In this document: positions 30,132 through 38,502 of the stretch, piece after piece
Position numbering within the stretch: position 1 is the stretch's first letter
How the letters are laid out: each line of letters opens with the position of its first letter
Assembly (NCBI GenBank): GCA_016713425.1
Contig: JADJPE010000005.1
Span: forward strand, 2,976,001 to 3,040,000
Length of the DNA: 64,000 bases
Direction: 5' to 3'
Source: Deltaproteobacteria bacterium
Lineage (GTDB): Bacteria > Myxococcota > Kuafuiibacteriia > Kuafuiibacteriales > Kuafuiibacteriaceae
The notes under the pieces: model-generated
What the model saw: only the letters and a program-made list of their open reading frames with translations
Databases searched by the model: none
What the model was told of the DNA's origin: nothing
Made by a program: the position numbers and the translations under genes

Positions 30132-31412
30132 TCAATAGGTGAAGGTCGCGTCGAAATAGACTGAGGACTGGTTGTTGGAAGGCGTTGCGAAGTCCCAGAA
30201 GGGAAACGTGAGCGCTTTGCTGTTGCCCCCGCTCTGGATGAACGGGGCCTGAAGCGACGAGAGCCCGAGTGCCAGGCCGATGTTCTCCGTCGCCTGATAG
30301 CCGACCTCAAGAATGCCCCACGTTTGGTCGCGCTGATCGGCGGCGTCGATCGCGTAACGGGACCGACCGATGGTTGCGTCGGTGACCGGCGCATCGCCGG
30401 TGGCGGCCAGCCGTTCTGGCGTCTCGCTGCCCGACAGTCCGTAGTAGAACGTGTTGATCAGCAGGAGTTGGAGCGACACCGTCCACTTCTCGAAGAAGTT
30501 GTACTCCGCGCTCAGCGTGTGGACGAGACCCCAATTGGCCGAGGCGATGTTGGACACGCAGTCCCCCGCTGAATCGATGGCGATCGAGCGGCAGGTGTCG
30601 AGATAGCTCGCGTCGTTGCGGTCGCGGGCGCGCGGACCGAAGTCCTTGCGAAGCGTCTCCATGAAGCTCAGCCGGAGCGATCCGGGACCGACGTCCTCGA
30701 ACGTACGCGAGAGCGTCGCCGAGTTGTCCCAACGCAGGACGCGACCGGCCGCGCGTGACCAAGTGTCCGTCGGGAGACGGAGCTGACTCGACGCGCCGAA
30801 GGCGATCCCGGTGTATTGTTCGTCGCGATAGATCTCCTCCGCACCGACGCCGAGCCGGATATCCCGGAAGTAGAACTCCCGGGCCTTGGATCCGGCATCG
30901 ACGGCCGTGACGGTGAGCTGCTTGTCGAGATCGAGACGCAGCGACGCCGTCAGCATATCGGTGAGCCGATAGCTTCCGCGGAGGACAAAGGCCCAACTGT
31001 ACGCGACCGTTCGGGCGTGCGCGTCGCCCGGCGCGGTGAAGGTCCCGGAGCCAAGCGATTGCTCAAACGTGCCCGAGATCGACCACGGCTTTGTTGCGGT
31101 CCCCTCGGCCTCGTGAACCGTGGTTGCGGCCGAGGCCACGCCGGACCCCGTCTCAGACGCGGGCGCCTCGCTCGAACCTTCTGCGTGGTCGGTCGCCACG
31201 TCGTTGTTCGCAGGCTCAGATGGAGCCGCAGTTGTTGCGGCGGTGCTCGTCGCCACGTTCGTGCTGGCCGACGGATCGGCACCGGTTTTAGTCTTGGCTC
31301 CTGCCGCGGCGTTGGTACCTGTTTCGGCGTTGGCGCTGGCGCTCAACGGCCAGAGGAGCAGAACCCAAGGGAGGGATGCACTGGCCCATCGGTGGCCTTT
31401 GCGGACAAACAT
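30132..31412 (-). CDS. Outer-membrane beta-barrel protein
   Basis: 426 residues from ATG 31,412, chosen because a clean signal peptide starts there (RWASASLPWVLLLWPLSASANA). After an Ala/Thr/Ser-rich low-complexity linker (about 30-95), alternating beta-strand segments run to the C-terminus (WAFVLRGSYRLTDMLTASLRLDLDK; TWGILEVGYQATENIGLALGLSSLQ), and the last residue is an aromatic Tyr (SSVYFDATFTY), as expected for BAM-assembled barrels. Substrate unknown. It is divergent from the exporter operon that starts at 31,639 and may share its regulatory region. Confidence 0.82.
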   Translation of the reverse strand: MFVRKGHRWASASLPWVLLLWPLSASANAETGTNAAAGAKTKTGADPSASTNVATSTAATTAAPSEPANNDVATDHAEGSSEAPASETGSGVASAATTVHEAEGTATKPWSISGTFEQSLGSGTFTAPGDAHARTVAYSWAFVLRGSYRLTDMLTASLRLDLDKQLTVTAVDAGSKAREFYFRDIRLGVGAEEIYRDEQYTGIAFGASSQLRLPTDTWSRAAGRVLRWDNSATLSRTFEDVGPGSLRLSFMETLRKDFGPRARDRNDASYLDTCRSIAIDSAGDCVSNIASANWGLVHTLSAEYNFFEKWTVSLQLLLINTFYYGLSGSETPERLAATGDAPVTDATIGRSRYAIDAADQRDQTWGILEVGYQATENIGLALGLSSLQAPFIQSGGNSKALTFPFWDFATPSNNQSSVYFDATFTY

Positions 31413-31638
31413 ACTTTGCGGGCAATACCCTCCTGGACGCGATAGGACAACGTCCGTTTCGCCGTCTAAGATCGTATGGACAGTTTCCGTCATCCAGAGC
31501 GGCCCAATCCGGGGGCCGGTCATCACCGAGCTGGCTGAATAGACTGCCGAGATATCTAAGAGACAGCGGGCGAATAGGATTGCTCGCAGGCACACCAGCC
31601 CTTGACGGCCACCGTTCGTGCGGTCGAAACACGAGTCG
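31413..31638. promoter_or_regulatory. Divergent intergenic region upstream of the exporter operon
   Basis: 226 bp between the minus-strand barrel gene and the plus-strand ABC ATPase gene. Both must be transcribed from here. I do not see a clear promoter or operator motif. Confidence 0.3.
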
Positions 31639-32418
31639 ATGTCGGCCATCGTTGAGTTGCGCGCGGTCCACAAGGACTATCCTCTCGGTAATCTGGTTGT
31701 GAACGCGCTGCGTGGGGTCGATCTCGTGATCGACCGCGGCGAATTCACGACCATTGCTGGGCCTTCCGGGAGCGGCAAGACGACGCTTCTGAATCTCGTC
31801 GGCTGCGTCGATGTCGCGACCCGCGGCACCGTGTTGGTGGATGGCCACGCGACCGAACGGCTTGGGGACCGGAAGCTGACCGAGCTCCGACTCCGAAAAC
31901 TCGGGTTCATCTTCCAAAGCTTCAATCTGGTGGCGGTGCTGGACGTCTTTCAGAATGTTGAGTTCCCGCTCCTGCTCCAAGGGGGACTGTCGAAGGTCGA
32001 ACGTGCGCGGCGCGTGACCGAGATGGTCGAACGCGTTGGGCTTTCAGGTCAGATCAAACAGCGTCCGAGTGAGCTTTCGGGCGGGCAGCGGCAGCGCGTT
32101 GCCATTGCGCGTGCACTCGTGACGCGCCCGAGCATCGTGCTGGCCGACGAGCCGACGGCCAATTTGGATTCAGCGACGGGCAAAAACATCATCGACTTGA
32201 TGCGGGATCTCAATCACCAGGACCGGACGACCTTCATCTTCTCGACCCACGACGCCAACGTGATTGCGCGCGCCGATCGGGTGGTACGTCTGGTTGATGG
32301 TCGGATCACCGACATCGAAGGCTCGGAATCGACGTCGACGACGGCGTCCCAGCCCGCCCATCAGGGTGAAGCGTCGGATCAGTTCGGTCCGACGCCCGCG
32401 GTGACCCGGCATGGATAG
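31639..32418 (+). CDS. LolD-like ABC transporter ATP-binding protein
   Basis: 259 residues from ATG 31,639 ([29 protein letters not shown]); an upstream ATG at 31,618 would add seven residues. Walker [20 protein letters not shown]-loop [24 protein letters not shown], signature [16 protein letters not shown], Walker [14 protein letters not shown] and the switch His in FSTHDANV are all intact. Closest in style to LolD, the ATPase of lipoprotein release from the inner membrane. The Ser/Thr-rich tail overlaps the next gene's start by 8 nt, so translation is coupled. First gene of an operon reaching 40,257. Confidence 0.93.
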   Translation: MSAIVELRAVHKDYPLGNLVVNALRGVDLVIDRGEFTTIAGPSGSGKTTLLNLVGCVDVATRGTVLVDGHATERLGDRKLTELRLRKLGFIFQSFNLVAVLDVFQNVEFPLLLQGGLSKVERARRVTEMVERVGLSGQIKQRPSELSGGQRQRVAIARALVTRPSIVLADEPTANLDSATGKNIIDLMRDLNHQDRTTFIFSTHDANVIARADRVVRLVDGRITDIEGSESTSTTASQPAHQGEASDQFGPTPAVTRHG

Positions 32419-34513
32419 GTCGGCGCGTCTTCGGCTGCTCGTGGCGCTCGCCTTTCGCAGCCTCTCGAGCCATCGCGTCAAGAGCCTCATCGTGGGCGCC
32501 ATCATGGCGTTTGGTACGTTCGTGGTGGTGCTCGGGACGGCGCTCCTCGATAGCGTCGAGTATTCGATGTCGCACGGGATTATTGGCAGCCTGGCTGGGC
32601 ATTTTCAGGTCTATTCGAAAGACGCGCGCGACGACCTTGCCCTGTTCGGTGGTGCCTTCATGGGCTCGGAAGATATCGGGCGCATCGCTAAGTTCAGCGA
32701 CGTGCGGGATGTGCTTAGTCAAATTCCGAACGTGAAGGCTGTCGTTCCGATGGGGCTCGACATGGCGACGGTGACGAGCCCCGGCGAGCTCGAGAAGGCG
32801 CTCGGCGCGCTCAGACGCGCCGTCCTCGATGAGGACCGCGTAGCGATGGAGAGTCTCAAGCCGACGATTCGGCAGATCGCCGAAAAGCTGATCGAGGAAC
32901 GCAAGAACGACGCGCATATCGTTCGTGATGCATCGACCCATGAGAGGTCGGTCGCGTTGATCGAGCCAGTGGTCGGGGATGCTTTCTGGGCCAAATTCGA
33001 CGAAACGCCGCTCGAGCAGCTCGAGTATCTCGACACGAAGGTTGCGCCGCTCACCGAAGAGGGTCGCCTCATGTACTTTCGCTATGTGGGGACCGATCCA
33101 CAGCAGTTCCAGGAGAACTTTGAGCGTTTCGACATCGTCTCCGGAACCATGATTCCGCCCGGGCAACGTGGCTTCCTTTTCAACCAGAAGTACTACGATG
33201 AATGGGTGAAGCACTATGTCGCACGCGGCTTTGACCGCATCCATCGTGGCGTAGTCGAGGAGGAGCACACGATCGCGGAAGACCCGCTCCTGGCCGCGCT
33301 GGCCCGTCAGATGAAACGCCAGTACCGGCGCATTTCGCATCAACTGAACGCCAACGAAGGACGCGCGCTTGCGGCGTCTCTCAAGGCGATGATGCCGAGT
33401 GTCGAAGGCGACCTCGAGGCGCTGCTTCAGGCCTTCCTGACGCTCGATGATGACAACTTCGTGGACCGATACGCCTTTTTCTATCGCGAGATCGCGCCCA
33501 AGATCGACCTGTACGACGTGAAGGTCGGTGACGTGATGACCATTCGCGCGTTTACGCGCGCCGGTTTTCTGAAGGCCGTCAACGTCAAGTTGTTTGGAAC
33601 CTTTCGTTTCAAAGGACTCGAGAAGTCAGACCTCGCTGGAGGCCATAGCCTGGTCGACCTCGTGACCTTTCGCGAGCTGTATGGCCTGATGTCGAAGGAG
33701 CGCCGCCAGGAGCTTGCGGCGATCAAGCAGGACATGGCGCTCGACGACATCACGGCCGATGATGCGGAGGCGGCGCTGTTCGCTGGGAACGCCGCGATTG
33801 AAGCGACCGCCGAACCCGGCGCCGATCGTGCCTTCGACGAGTTTGCGGACGTCGATTTGGCCGGCACTGTGGGTGAATCGGCTCAAGCCATGCGTTCGGG
33901 CTACACGCAGCGCGAGATCGACGATGGCATGGCTTTGAACGTGGCCGTAGTGCTCAAGGATGGTGATCGATTGAAGGAGACCATGGCGGAGGCATCGTCA
34001 GCCCTCGAGGCGGCCGGGCGGCCGATGCGGGTCGTCGATTGGCAGACGGCTTCGGGCATCGTCGGTCAGTTCATCTGGGTCATTCGCTTCGTCTTATATC
34101 TCTCGATCGCCGTGATCTTCGCGGTGGCGCTGGTCATCATCAACAATTCGATGGCTTCGGCGACCATGGAGCGCGCAACCGAGATCGGAACGCTGCGTGC
34201 CATCGGCGCCCAGCGCTCGATGGTCGTTGGCCTGTTTCTCCTCGAGACGGTCGTGCTTGGCGTTCTTGCCGGTGCGGTCGGCGCGGCGCTCGGCGTGGGG
34301 ACGATTGCGTTCTTGGGGTTCGAGGGCATTCCGGCGAATGGGGACGTGATGACCTTCCTCTTCGGTGGGCCTCGGCTGTTTCCATTCGTTGGCTCCACGA
34401 ATGTTGTGTTTGCCGGAGTGGTTATCTTGCTCGTGAGCGTGATCTCCACGCTTTATCCAGCCTACATGGCGGCGCGAATTCAGCCGGTGGTTGCCATGAG
34501 CGCGAAGGAATAG
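32411..34513 (+). CDS. FtsX/LolE-like ABC transporter permease with very large periplasmic domain
   Basis: 700 residues. One N-terminal helix (SLIVGAIMAFGTFVVVLGTALLDSV) is followed by about 490 residues of predicted periplasmic sequence, much longer than in LolC/LolE (about 220). The C-terminal three-helix FtsX module has FVLYLSIAVIFAVALVIINNSMASATMERATEIGTLRAIGAQRSMV. The periplasmic part has charged helical segments and acidic stretches. It overlaps the ATPase gene by 8 nt and is followed after 6 nt by a second permease, so a heterodimer as in LolC/LolE is likely. Cargo unknown. Confidence 0.9.
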   Translation: MDRSARLRLLVALAFRSLSSHRVKSLIVGAIMAFGTFVVVLGTALLDSVEYSMSHGIIGSLAGHFQVYSKDARDDLALFGGAFMGSEDIGRIAKFSDVRDVLSQIPNVKAVVPMGLDMATVTSPGELEKALGALRRAVLDEDRVAMESLKPTIRQIAEKLIEERKNDAHIVRDASTHERSVALIEPVVGDAFWAKFDETPLEQLEYLDTKVAPLTEEGRLMYFRYVGTDPQQFQENFERFDIVSGTMIPPGQRGFLFNQKYYDEWVKHYVARGFDRIHRGVVEEEHTIAEDPLLAALARQMKRQYRRISHQLNANEGRALAASLKAMMPSVEGDLEALLQAFLTLDDDNFVDRYAFFYREIAPKIDLYDVKVGDVMTIRAFTRAGFLKAVNVKLFGTFRFKGLEKSDLAGGHSLVDLVTFRELYGLMSKERRQELAAIKQDMALDDITADDAEAALFAGNAAIEATAEPGADRAFDEFADVDLAGTVGESAQAMRSGYTQREIDDGMALNVAVVLKDGDRLKETMAEASSALEAAGRPMRVVDWQTASGIVGQFIWVIRFVLYLSIAVIFAVALVIINNSMASATMERATEIGTLRAIGAQRSMVVGLFLLETVVLGVLAGAVGAALGVGTIAFLGFEGIPANGDVMTFLFGGPRLFPFVGSTNVVFAGVVILLVSVISTLYPAYMAARIQPVVAMSAKE

Positions 34514-34519
34514 GGAGCG

Positions 34520-35863
34520 ATGTCTGTCTATATCAAGATCGCTGGACGGAACCTCATCCAAGCGCGGCGCAGAAGTCTGCTCGTCGGTCTCGCGCTTGCC
34601 TTGGTAACCATGTTGCTCGTCGTGTTGATGAGTTGGTCCAAGGGGCTGACGGAGACGATGTTCAAGGCGGCGACCACGTTGTCGGCGGGCCATGTCAATG
34701 TGGCTGGCTTCTTCAAAGCCAAGGAAGCGGACTCCATCCCACTCATCACGGGGACCAAGAAGCTTCGAGCACTGATTGAAGCGAATACGCCGGACCTCGA
34801 CTATCTCATCGATCGTCGTCGGGGATGGGCTCGGGTCATCAGCGAGAGTTCCTCGATGAACGTGGGCCTCACGGGCATCGATATCGACGAGGAGTCTCGG
34901 TTTCTGACGTCGATCCAACTCGCGAAGGAATCGGACTATTTGGCGGACGGGCGGGACGAGATCCTTGGGGATGTTTCGAAGCTAAAGGAGCCGGGGTTCG
35001 TGATGATCTTCTCGGCGCAAGCGAAGCGTCTCGGTGTCGTCGTCGGCGACCCGCTTACGTTGACGACCGAGACGATGTCGGGCTCCCGCAATACGGGAGA
35101 TGCGGTGATCGCGGCCATCGCGAAAGACGTGGGTTACATGAGCAACTGGAGCGTCTTCACCGGGAAGGAAACGATCGGTCAGCTCTACGATCTAAGTCCC
35201 GACGTGAGCGGTGCGGTGCAGGTATACTTGAAGGATCCGTCCAAGAGTGCGGAGGTGATGGGACATCTGGTGCGTGTGCTGACGGATGAAGGCTACACGT
35301 TGATGGAGCACGACCCCCAGCCTTTTTGGATGAAGTTCGAGGTCGTCGCCGGCGAAGACTGGACGGGTCAGAAGCTCGACCTCACGATCTGGAGCGATGA
35401 AGTTTCATTTCTTCAGTGGGTACTCAACGCCGTCGACGGTGTCTCGTTCGTTTTGGTCTCGATCCTCGTGGTCATCATCGCGGTCGGAATCATGAACTCG
35501 ATGTGGATGTCGGTACGCGAACGAACGTCCGAGGTCGGGACCTTGCGCGCCATCGGCATGTCGAGAGGACGCGTGCTCTTCATGTTTCTGCTCGAGGCCT
35601 TGATCTTGGCCTTCTTTTCGACGGTCGTCGGGAGTCTTCTCGGGGCTGGCTTGGCCCTGGCCGTCGATGCTGCGCACATACACGTTCCCTTTGCAGCCAT
35701 TCGAGCGATTCTCATGAGCGATACCGTCAATTTTGTGGTGGGCCTACCTCAACTCGCGATCGCGGTCGGTGTCTTCACGTCGATCGCGGGTCTCGCTGCG
35801 CTGTGGCCAGCGCACATGGCTTCGCGGATGCAGCCGGTGACGGCGATTCATCAGGCGCAGTGA
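34520..35863 (+). CDS. FtsX/LolC-like ABC transporter permease
   Basis: 447 residues. N-terminal helix SLLVGLALALVTMLLVVLMSWS, periplasmic domain about residues 40-300, then FtsX helices with WMSVRERTSEVGTLRAIGMSRGRVLFMFLLEALIL and a C-terminal SIAGLAALWPAHMASRMQPVTAI motif, the typical end of LolC/E permeases. It starts 6 nt after the preceding permease gene and is its probable heterodimer partner. Confidence 0.92.
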   Translation: MSVYIKIAGRNLIQARRRSLLVGLALALVTMLLVVLMSWSKGLTETMFKAATTLSAGHVNVAGFFKAKEADSIPLITGTKKLRALIEANTPDLDYLIDRRRGWARVISESSSMNVGLTGIDIDEESRFLTSIQLAKESDYLADGRDEILGDVSKLKEPGFVMIFSAQAKRLGVVVGDPLTLTTETMSGSRNTGDAVIAAIAKDVGYMSNWSVFTGKETIGQLYDLSPDVSGAVQVYLKDPSKSAEVMGHLVRVLTDEGYTLMEHDPQPFWMKFEVVAGEDWTGQKLDLTIWSDEVSFLQWVLNAVDGVSFVLVSILVVIIAVGIMNSMWMSVRERTSEVGTLRAIGMSRGRVLFMFLLEALILAFFSTVVGSLLGAGLALAVDAAHIHVPFAAIRAILMSDTVNFVVGLPQLAIAVGVFTSIAGLAALWPAHMASRMQPVTAIHQAQ

Positions 35864-35916
35864 CGGCGAGGGTGGTCCAGATACTTCGGGTTTGATTGTG
35901 GTTCGAGAACTCGTGG

Positions 35917-35940
35917 GCAAAGACGCAAAGACGCAAAGAC
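35917..35940 (+). repeat. Three tandem GCAAAGAC octamers upstream of the LolA-like gene
   Basis: GCAAAGAC occurs three times in a row and then runs into GCAAGGAGGC, whose AGGAGG may serve as part of the ribosome-binding region of the gene starting at 35,959. Octamers of this kind recur in intergenic DNA of several bacterial phyla; no function is visible here. Confidence 0.75.
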
Positions 35941-35958
35941 GCAAGGAGGCAGCGAGGA

Positions 35959-36828
35959 ATGGGTGGTTTTTGGCGTGAGCTTGGTTGCACCATCGCGACG
36001 ACGATGATTGTCCGGGCGGCGGCAACTGCACGGACGAGCGCTCGCGTGGGGCTTGTGTCTGCTTTTGCGCTTGGGCTGATGTCGGGGCTTTCTGTTCGGC
36101 CACGGGAGGCTCTTGCACTGACTCAGAACGAAGTCGATGGCGTGGTTCGGACGCTCGACGACCGCCAGCGTAACTCTGGCGACTATAAGGCGCTTTGCTT
36201 CATCGAGCAGAAGGAGCGCGGGAAAAACGACCTCGTCTACCAGGCGGTCTTCTATCGACGAGACGAGGACGACAAGCTGATGATCCTCTTTCTCAAGCCC
36301 CGCTCGGAGGCCGGAAAGGGTTATCTTCGCCTCGACAAGAACCTGTTCATGTATGACCCGACGGTCGGCAAGTGGGAACGCCGCACCGAACGCGAGCGCA
36401 TCATGGGAACGGACTCGCGGCGGGCCGATTTCGATGAGTCGAGGTTGGCGGAGGAGTACGATGCCAAGCTCGTCGGTGAAGACAGCTTGGGCAAGTTCAA
36501 GACGTATCATCTGAAGCTGAGCGCCAAGCCTGGCGTGGACGTTGCGTATCCAACACTCGAGCTTTGGGTCGATCAGCCGACGAACAATCTACTGAAGCGG
36601 CAGGAGTTCGCGCTCTCGGGGCGTCTGATGAGGACCACGTACTACCCGAAGTGGAAGAAGCTCTACAGCGAGTCGAAAAAGGGCGAGGTGTACTATCCGG
36701 AGGAAATCCGAATATTCGACGAGGTTGAAAAGGGAAATAACACGACGGTCGTGATTTCGAAGGTCGATCTGCAGCCTTTGAGCGCCAATCTTTTCACAAA
36801 GGCTTGGCTCGAGAGCAAGAGTCGGTGA
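35959..36828 (+). CDS. LolA-fold outer membrane lipoprotein-sorting family protein (PF17131-like)
   Basis: 289 residues from ATG 35,959, preceded by AGGAGG and GAGGA. A signal segment ends near ALALTQNEVD. The mature protein has family features: GKGYLRLDKNLFMYDPTVGKWERRTERERIMGTDSRRADFDESRLAEEYDAKLVG and the strand-rich TLELWVDQPTNNLLKRQEFALSGRLMRTTYY. These proteins have the half-open beta-barrel of LolA, which shuttles acyl chains across the periplasm. In the same operon as a LolD-like ATPase and two FtsX permeases, it is the obvious candidate for the carrier. Its stop overlaps the next GTG (GTGA). Confidence 0.88.
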   Translation: MGGFWRELGCTIATTMIVRAAATARTSARVGLVSAFALGLMSGLSVRPREALALTQNEVDGVVRTLDDRQRNSGDYKALCFIEQKERGKNDLVYQAVFYRRDEDDKLMILFLKPRSEAGKGYLRLDKNLFMYDPTVGKWERRTERERIMGTDSRRADFDESRLAEEYDAKLVGEDSLGKFKTYHLKLSAKPGVDVAYPTLELWVDQPTNNLLKRQEFALSGRLMRTTYYPKWKKLYSESKKGEVYYPEEIRIFDEVEKGNNTTVVISKVDLQPLSANLFTKAWLESKSR

Positions 36829-38429
36829 GCGTGGTCCGGACGTTGGCGTGCGCGCCGATGCGCGGTGCTGGACTCGGGTCCGTTGGATGGGCGCGAGCGG
36901 GGGCGCGCGCGCGGGCGGGAGCGCGGGCGGGAGCGCGGTGGCGGGCGTTGCGCGTGTTGCCGCCAGCCGCGCTGGTGGTCTTGGTCGGGTCTGGCTTCGG
37001 CGACTCGGTCTGGGCTTCCGAAACGCGCGATGAGGAGATTTTCGGTCCGACCGAAGATCGGCCAGGCGATGATGCCGAAGTTAGCCCGAGTGCGGATGGC
37101 CCGAGCGCGGATGGCTCGAGCGCAGATGGCCCGAGTGCGGATGGTCCGAGCGCGGATGGCCCGAGCACGGATGGTCCGAGCACGGATGGTCCGAGCACGG
37201 ATCGCCTGAGCGCGATCCGCGACCAGCTTGAAGATACGAAGCGGTTTCTCGACCTTGGGGGGACCCTTTGGTTGTGGCTCGAGTACGACGCGCTGGCCGA
37301 CGGTGCGCTCAAGACGTTCGAGCTTCGCTCTCCAAGCTTCGTTGATCTCTATGCCGATGCACGGCCGACGGATCGGCTGCGTGGCTTCGTTCAGGGGCGT
37401 ATCAAGCATGACTTCACCGTCGCGCAAGGGGACAGTGATTTCTTGGGACGGGCGCGGTCTGAGACCGAGGTCCTCCTCGATCAGCTCTGGGTGAAGACCG
37501 ACATCGCACGTCGCGTATTCGTGACCGTTGGGAGACAGCGAGTTCGGTGGGGCGTCGGACGGTTTTGGAATCCGACCGACTTCCTCAATTCATCGCGACG
37601 CGACCCTCTTGCCGTGTTCGACCAACGTCTCGGTGTCAGCCTCGTTCGCCTTCACGTGCCCCTCGAAGCCCGCGGCTGGAACTTCTACGCCATCGCCCAC
37701 CTCGAGGACGCGAGTCGGCTGGATGCCGTTGGTGGTGCGCTGAGGGCGGAGATCCTGGTTGATCAGACGGAGGTGTCGTTTTCGGCGGCGTTTCAGAAGG
37801 ACCAACCGCTGCGGTTGGGCGCTGACTTCTCGATGGGGGTGGGTTGGGTCGACCTCAAGGGTGAGGTCGCGGTTCAGCATGGCATCACCACGCCGTTCTT
37901 TCGGGGGCCGCTGAGCGTGTCTGAGCGTCTCGTGCCTGCGGTCTTTTCGCGTGAGGACGAGTGGGTTCTTCAGGCGACGGGGGGTGCTGAGTTGTCGATT
38001 CCGATCGGCGAGGAAGACAGCGTCGTGCTCGGCGGCGAGTACTTCTACAATCGCGCCGGATACGCCGACGAGGCGCTCTATCCGTGGCTGATCTACCAGC
38101 GCCAGTGGTCACCCCTCTACATGGGGCGGCACTACGTGGGCCTCTACGCGCTTCTGGCCGCGCCGGGGCGTTGGGATGACACGACGTTTCTTCTGAGTGG
38201 GATCAGCAACCTCAGCGATGGCTCCGCGCTGGCTCGGATCGATTACTCGGTGCGTGTGTTTCAGTATCTCGATCTAAGGACCTTTGGTGCGGTCCACTTC
38301 GGCTCCGAAGGAGAGCTCAAGTTGCGCGTCGACGTTGACCCCACCACGCTTGTCCCGGGGCTCGAACAGGGGGTGCGCGTTTCGCCACCTTCTTTCGAGG
38401 TTGGCGTGACAATGAGCATGGCCTTGTAG
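36825..38429 (+). CDS. Outer-membrane barrel protein, DUF1302-like
   Basis: 534 residues from GTG 36,825, which overlaps the preceding stop. An Arg/Ala-rich N-region leads to a signal helix (VLPPAALVVLVGSGFGDSVWAS). An in-frame 15/30-bp repeat encodes (PSADG)n and (PSTDG)n at about 85-125, then comes a beta-rich barrel. The segment VGRQRVRWGVGRFWNPTDFLNS resembles the WG...NPTD motif of DUF1302-type porins. Family resemblance is from memory only. DUF1302 genes are usually paired with DUF1329 (another LolA-like fold) and an RND exporter; here a LolA-like gene and ABC permeases take those places. Confidence 0.72.
   Translation: MSVVRTLACAPMRGAGLGSVGWARAGARARAGARAGARWRALRVLPPAALVVLVGSGFGDSVWASETRDEEIFGPTEDRPGDDAEVSPSADGPSADGSSADGPSADGPSADGPSTDGPSTDGPSTDRLSAIRDQLEDTKRFLDLGGTLWLWLEYDALADGALKTFELRSPSFVDLYADARPTDRLRGFVQGRIKHDFTVAQGDSDFLGRARSETEVLLDQLWVKTDIARRVFVTVGRQRVRWGVGRFWNPTDFLNSSRRDPLAVFDQRLGVSLVRLHVPLEARGWNFYAIAHLEDASRLDAVGGALRAEILVDQTEVSFSAAFQKDQPLRLGADFSMGVGWVDLKGEVAVQHGITTPFFRGPLSVSERLVPAVFSREDEWVLQATGGAELSIPIGEEDSVVLGGEYFYNRAGYADEALYPWLIYQRQWSPLYMGRHYVGLYALLAAPGRWDDTTFLLSGISNLSDGSALARIDYSVRVFQYLDLRTFGAVHFGSEGELKLRVDVDPTTLVPGLEQGVRVSPPSFEVGVTMSMAL
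37080..37205 (+). repeat. In-frame tandem repeat encoding PSADG/PSTDG
   Basis: A 15-bp unit (about CCGAGCGCGGATGGC) is repeated roughly eight times with few substitutions. The frame is kept, so the array only alters the linker length of the barrel protein. Confidence 0.85.
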
Positions 38430-38502
38430 GAGAATCGGGCCAATCGAATACCTGAAAGCGAAGAGCGCGTCTTCGAATTGCGCGAGGTCAGGCCGAGGGA
38501 CT

